Shown: in pieces, positions 5,503-8,069 of the stretch
Numbering within the stretch: position 1 is the stretch's first letter
Layout of the letters: the number at the start of each line of letters is the position of its first letter
DNA from: an uncultured Bacilli bacterium
GTDB lineage: Bacteria; Bacillota_I; Bacilli_A; RF39; UBA660
NCBI GenBank assembly: GCA_948629335.1
Contig: CAPHZB010000063.1
Coordinates: forward strand, 1 to 8,069
Direction: 5' to 3'
DNA: 8,069 bases
Notes under the pieces: model-generated
Seen by the model: only the letters and a program-made list of their open reading frames with translations
Told to the model about the DNA's origin: nothing
Database searches by the model: none
Translations under genes and position numbers: made by a program

Positions 5503-6266
5503 TGGAAGTCTGTGTACTAGCAAGCGGTTCTAAAGGAAATGTAACCTTAATTCAATCAGAAAAAATAAATCTATTTATTGATTTAGGTCCAACATGTCTA
5601 TATGTAGAAGAACGACTAAAAGAATTAAATGTAGATCCAGAAAGCATAAAAGCTATTCTAATTACACATACTCATTCAGATCATATAAAAGGGTTAAAAA
5701 TTTTCTTAAAGAAGTACCACCCGACTTTATATATCACAGAAAAAATGCTTATAGATTTAGAAAAAGAAATGCCCCCATTTTCTTATCAATTAATTGATGG
5801 AGATTTTACACTAGAAGATGTAAATGTTCGTGTTATTAAAACATCACATGATGCAAGTGACTCGAATGGATATATTGTAGAGGAAGGGGACAATTCTGTA
5901 GTTTATATGACGGATACAGGATTTATCAATCGGAAATATTTCGACCTTTTAAAAAATAGAAGTGTTTATATTATGGAAAGTAATCATGATGTAGAAAAAC
6001 TCTTAAAAGGGAGATATCCATACCAATTAAGAAGAAGGGTTCTAAGTGATCGAGGACACTTATCCAATATTGATTCTTCTAATTATCTTGCTAATTTTAT
6101 TGGAGAGGACACGAAAGAAATTATTTTGGCCCACTTAAGTGAAGAAAATAATACAAAAGAATTAGCGCTCTCCACTTTATATGGCGTTTTTGAAGAACAT
6201 AATATTCATTTTAACCATGTTATTGTATCTGATCAATACGAGAAGACGGAGCTAATCCATCTATGA
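5502..6266 (+). CDS. walJ: WalJ/YycJ metallo-beta-lactamase-fold DNA hydrolase
   Basis: 254-residue MBL-fold protein of the YycJ/WalJ group. Members are proposed to be dinuclear-metal DNA exonucleases; Bacillus homologues are linked to mismatch repair and to coordination of division with replication. The signature LASGSKGN (6-13) opens the protein; the metal site is HTHSDH (56-61), then His116 in KTSHDAS, Asp138 in MTDTG, and His211 in LAHLSEENN. ESNHD (159-163) and DRGHLSN (183-189) are also typical of this group. Length is close to the usual ~260. It overlaps dnaB by one base and rlmH by four (ATGA). In Bacillus it ends the walRKHIJ operon; here the two-component and accessory genes are absent and walJ directly follows dnaB, which favours a replication or repair role. 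Family assignment is firm; the substrate is inferred. Confidence 0.93.
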   Translation: MEVCVLASGSKGNVTLIQSEKINLFIDLGPTCLYVEERLKELNVDPESIKAILITHTHSDHIKGLKIFLKKYHPTLYITEKMLIDLEKEMPPFSYQLIDGDFTLEDVNVRVIKTSHDASDSNGYIVEEGDNSVVYMTDTGFINRKYFDLLKNRSVYIMESNHDVEKLLKGRYPYQLRRRVLSDRGHLSNIDSSNYLANFIGEDTKEIILAHLSEENNTKELALSTLYGVFEEHNIHFNHVIVSDQYEKTELIHL

Positions 6267-6715
6267 TAAAACTAATTTGTGTTGGTAAAATAAAAGAAAA
6301 ATTCTATAGAGAGGCTATTTCTGAGTATGAAAAAAGACTAAAAAAATATACAAAATTAGAAATAATAGAAATACCGGATTTTTCTTTAACTCCTTCATAT
6401 AATAAAGAAAAAGAAGGAGAACTTATTTTGAAACAAATAAAAGAAAAAGAGTATGTTATTACCCTAGCAATAGAGGGAAATATGCTAGATTCTATTGGAC
6501 TATCTGATAAATTACAAATGATTAAATTGAAAACAAGCACAATTACTTTTGTAATAGGAGGTTCTAATGGACTCAGTGAGGAAGTACTGAGACGAGGAAA
6601 TTTTTCTCTATCCTTTTCTAAGCTAACTTTTCCTCATCAACTCTTCCGTGTTATTTTACTTGAACAAATCTATCGCTCTTTTAAAATAGAAAACAAAGAG
6701 ACTTATCATAAATAA
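6263..6715 (+). CDS. rlmH: 23S rRNA (pseudouridine-1915-N3)-methyltransferase RlmH
   Basis: 150-residue SPOUT methyltransferase that uses SAM to methylate pseudouridine 1915 in helix 69 of 23S rRNA, acting on assembled ribosomes as a homodimer. Diagnostic parts are MIKLICVGKIKEKFY at the start, EYEKRLKKY (21-29), LAIEGNMLDS (68-77), the SAM-binding knot FVIGGSNGL (96-104) and LTFPHQLFRVILLEQIYR (121-138). The C-terminus is KETYHK, where the family usually has a PYHK-type ending, so one Pro is replaced by Thr; the protein is a few residues shorter than the usual 155-160. The ATG overlaps the walJ stop by four bases. It is the last gene of the operon and ends in the terminator shared with ldh. 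Confidence 0.95.
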   Translation: MIKLICVGKIKEKFYREAISEYEKRLKKYTKLEIIEIPDFSLTPSYNKEKEGELILKQIKEKEYVITLAIEGNMLDSIGLSDKLQMIKLKTSTITFVIGGSNGLSEEVLRRGNFSLSFSKLTFPHQLFRVILLEQIYRSFKIENKETYHK

Positions 6716-6748
6716 AAAAATCAAGAAAAACCTTGAACTTTTTTATTT
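6710..6748. terminator. Bidirectional terminator between rlmH and ldh
   Basis: tcaag (6721-6725) pairs with cttga (6732-6736). After a small internal loop, 6710-6719 (A-rich with one T) pairs perfectly with 6739-6748 (T-rich with one A). The A-run on one side and T-run on the other provide U-tails for both directions. The outer arms include the stop codons of both convergent genes (rlmH 6713-6715; ldh 6745-6743). Confidence 0.8.
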
Positions 6749-7654
6749 GTCTTCTAAAGACAAAATTGCCTCTTTAATGCAGTGAATTGAATTTTTTAAT
6801 TTCTCTTCTTCTTCCTCATTCAGATTAACAAATAATTTACTTGTTACACCCTCTTTATTAATAATTGTTGGAAGAGAGATAAAAAGGTCATTTTCTTTGT
6901 CGTAAGAAGAAACCGTAATAATTGTATTTTCATCATTTAAAATAGCATTTGTAATTCGTGCTAAACACATACCAATTCCGTAGTATGTAGCGCCTTTTCG
7001 GTTAATAATCTCATAAGCAGCATTTCGAACCTCTTCTTCTATTTTTAAACAGTCTTTCTTTTCTAAAAACTCATAGATATTTTTTAGACCAATATTTACA
7101 TTGCTCCAAGGGATAAATTCAGAGTCTCCATGTTCGCCTACGACATAGGCATGAACATTTTTAGGATTAATTTTTAACTGATTACCAATTAAAAAGCGTA
7201 GTCTAGCCGTATCTAAGCTAGTTCCTGTTCCTATAATCTTATTGGTACTTAAACCAGAATATTTCCAAGTTAAATAAGTCATAACATCAAGTGGATTGGT
7301 TGCAATAAGAAAAATTCCATTAAATCCAGAGGACATAACTTGTCCTACAATGTCTTTAAATATAGAACTATTCTTATGAATTAAATCCATTCTTGTTTCC
7401 CCTGGTTTTTGATTCGCTCCAGCAGCAATGCATACAATATCTGCATCTTTACAATCTGAATATTCTCCTGCAATAATTTTCATTTTATTTGGTCCAAAAG
7501 CAAGGCAATGATTTAAATCCATGGCCTCCCCAATGGTTCTTTCTTTATTTAAATCAATTAAAACGAGCTCATTCACACTATTTTTTTGATTTAAAAGTGC
7601 ATAGGCATAGCTCATTCCCACATTGCCACACCCTACAATAACAACTTTATTCAT
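6743..7654 (-). CDS. ldh: L-lactate dehydrogenase, NAD-dependent
   Basis: 303-residue cytosolic enzyme that reduces pyruvate to L-lactate and regenerates NAD+ in fermentation. Order of motifs: Rossmann loop GCGNVG (8-13), Asp34 in LIDLN (NAD rather than NADP), mobile loop NQKPGETRMDL (81-91) with Gln82 typical of lactate rather than malate dehydrogenases and Arg88, NPLDVMTY (120-127), GTSLDTARLR (144-153) with Asp148 and substrate-binding Arg151, and the catalytic His175 in GEHGDSEF. Arg153 and His168 align with Arg173 and His188, which bind fructose-1,6-bisphosphate in the Geobacillus enzyme, so activation by that sugar is likely (inference). Of two in-frame starts, the ATG at 7654 is preferred because GGTGAT lies just before it; the ATG at 7666 has no such site. 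Single-gene unit, convergent with rlmH. Confidence 0.94.
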   Translation of the reverse strand: MNKVVIVGCGNVGMSYAYALLNQKNSVNELVLIDLNKERTIGEAMDLNHCLAFGPNKMKIIAGEYSDCKDADIVCIAAGANQKPGETRMDLIHKNSSIFKDIVGQVMSSGFNGIFLIATNPLDVMTYLTWKYSGLSTNKIIGTGTSLDTARLRFLIGNQLKINPKNVHAYVVGEHGDSEFIPWSNVNIGLKNIYEFLEKKDCLKIEEEVRNAAYEIINRKGATYYGIGMCLARITNAILNDENTIITVSSYDKENDLFISLPTIINKEGVTSKLFVNLNEEEEEKLKNSIHCIKEAILSLEDK

Positions 7655-7657
7655 TCT

Positions 7658-7663
7658 ATCACC
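7658..7663 (-). promoter_or_regulatory. Ribosome binding site that decides the ldh start
   Basis: On the minus strand GGGTGAT precedes ATG 7654 by about 3 bases, which matches the 3' part of the GGAGGTGAT complement of 16S rRNA. cwlJ uses the same AGGTGAT form and spacing. Confidence 0.55.
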
Positions 7664-7670
7664 CATTTTT

Positions 7671-7699
7671 ATTATAACGAAAAATAGATGAAAAATTAA
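7671..7699 (-). promoter_or_regulatory. Possible ldh promoter
   Basis: On the minus strand TATAAT (7676-7671) is preceded at 17 bases by TTAATT (7699-7694), a poor -35 with 3 of 6 consensus bases. Transcription would start near 7664, a leader of only about 10 bases before ATG 7654; this would also exclude the upstream ATG as a start. Confidence 0.4.
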
Positions 7700-7783
7700 G
7701 ATAAAATGTGGAAAGAGTGTAAAGTTTTATCCCATTATTCTCCATTTTTAAAGGTATCCATTTATAATTAGATTTGCTTTCAG

Positions 7784-7813
7784 TTGTAAATATAGAATAT
7801 TTTATGGTAAAAT
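7784..7813 (+). promoter_or_regulatory. Sigma-A promoter with extended -10 for the second prepilin gene
   Basis: TTGTAA (7784-7789) and TAAAAT (7808-7813) are 18 bases apart, with TG at 7805-7806 one base before the -10 (extended -10). Transcription would start near 7820, about 20 bases before the ATG. AGGAG (7828-7832) is the ribosome binding site. Confidence 0.65.
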
Positions 7814-7840
7814 AAACGAAAATAGGTAGGAGTGTGGAAT

Positions 7841-8069
7841 ATGAGAAAAAAGGGATTTACATTAATTGAATTATTAGCTGTTATTGTGATTTTAGCAGTA
7901 ATAGCCCTAATTGCAGTACCACTAATCTTAAGTTTAGTAAATAAATCAAGATTAAAAGCGGCTGAGGAAAGTGCCCTCTTTTATGTAGATACAATTGAAA
8001 ACATGTTGATGATTAATAATATAGAAAATACAGATGGAAAGACCTATAAAGTAAAAGGAAAAACGGTTG
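7841..8069 (+). CDS. Type IV prepilin-like protein, 3' end outside the window
   Basis: The first 76 residues of a prepilin-like protein run off the window edge. The N-terminus MRKKG|FTLIELLAVIVI is a class III signal with cleavage after Gly5, Phe1 and Glu5 of the mature protein, and a hydrophobic helix to about residue 32 (PLILSLV). A helical, charged stretch follows (NKSRLKAAEESALFYVDTIENML), as in the alpha1 spine of pilins. It resembles the protein at 1924 only in the signal and helix; the following sequence differs, so it is a separate pilin rather than a recent copy. ATG 7841 is preceded by AGGAG with 8 bases of spacing. It is divergent from ldh. Whether assembly genes follow cannot be seen. 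Confidence 0.88.
   Translation, partial: MRKKGFTLIELLAVIVILAVIALIAVPLILSLVNKSRLKAAEESALFYVDTIENMLMINNIENTDGKTYKVKGKTV

Noticed and set aside
5594..5797. Other open frames over 60 codons, for example 5594-5797 plus and several on the minus strand inside rplI, dnaB, rlmH and the LysM region
   Set aside because: They are shadows of well-identified genes, without ribosome binding sites or recognisable protein features.
1..8069. CRISPR array, tRNA or rRNA genes, insertion sequence, phage or toxin-antitoxin module
   Set aside because: Looked for and not seen; the only regular repeats are the LysM-coding units.

Overview
The window is AT-rich DNA from a low-GC Gram-positive bacterium, most probably an uncultured member of the Bacillota (Bacilli side). 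The evidence is the standard genetic code (UGA terminates several genes), AGGAGG or GGTGAT ribosome binding sites, sigma-A type promoters, a CwlJ-type spore cortex hydrolase, WhiA, the rplI-dnaB and walJ-rlmH gene pairs, and an L-lactate dehydrogenase of the Bacillus type. No exact species can be named from the sequence.

Layout. (1) 1-1228: C-terminal half of a zinc amidase (Amidase_3) followed by five LysM repeats. The N-terminal half of the catalytic domain is missing because the frame closes at 104-106 and nothing recognisable lies upstream; a strong terminator follows. (2) 1401-1829, minus: a cwlJ-like cortex hydrolase with its own terminator, divergent from (3) 1924-2316, plus: a type IV prepilin-like protein driven by a consensus TTGACA-17-TATAAT promoter and closed by a hairpin terminator. 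(4) 2317-2772: a 456-base stretch without a confident gene, holding a perfect 13-base dyad, a 9-bp hairpin and a short open frame. (5) 2773-6715, plus: a tightly packed housekeeping operon, whiA-rplI-dnaB-walJ-rlmH, with gaps or overlaps of +20, +4, -1 and -4 bases. (6) 6743-7654, minus: ldh, convergent with rlmH and sharing with it a bidirectional terminator whose arms carry both stop codons. (7) 7841-8069, plus: a second prepilin-like gene, cut by the window edge, with its own extended -10 promoter.

How it fits together. The central operon joins cell-division/chromosome regulation (WhiA), the ribosome (L9, RlmH), the replicative helicase (DnaB) and a DNA-processing metallo-hydrolase (WalJ). 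In Bacillus the rplI-dnaB and walJ-rlmH genes lie near each other close to the origin of replication, so this looks like a compacted version of that region without gdpP, purA, walRKHI and htrA. Around it sit cell-surface and envelope genes: an amidase, a spore cortex hydrolase and two pseudopilin-like proteins. I see no convincing novel multi-gene system. The most unusual items are the decapitated amidase, the structured gap before whiA, the compacted operon, and the two prepilin genes with no assembly genes beside them.
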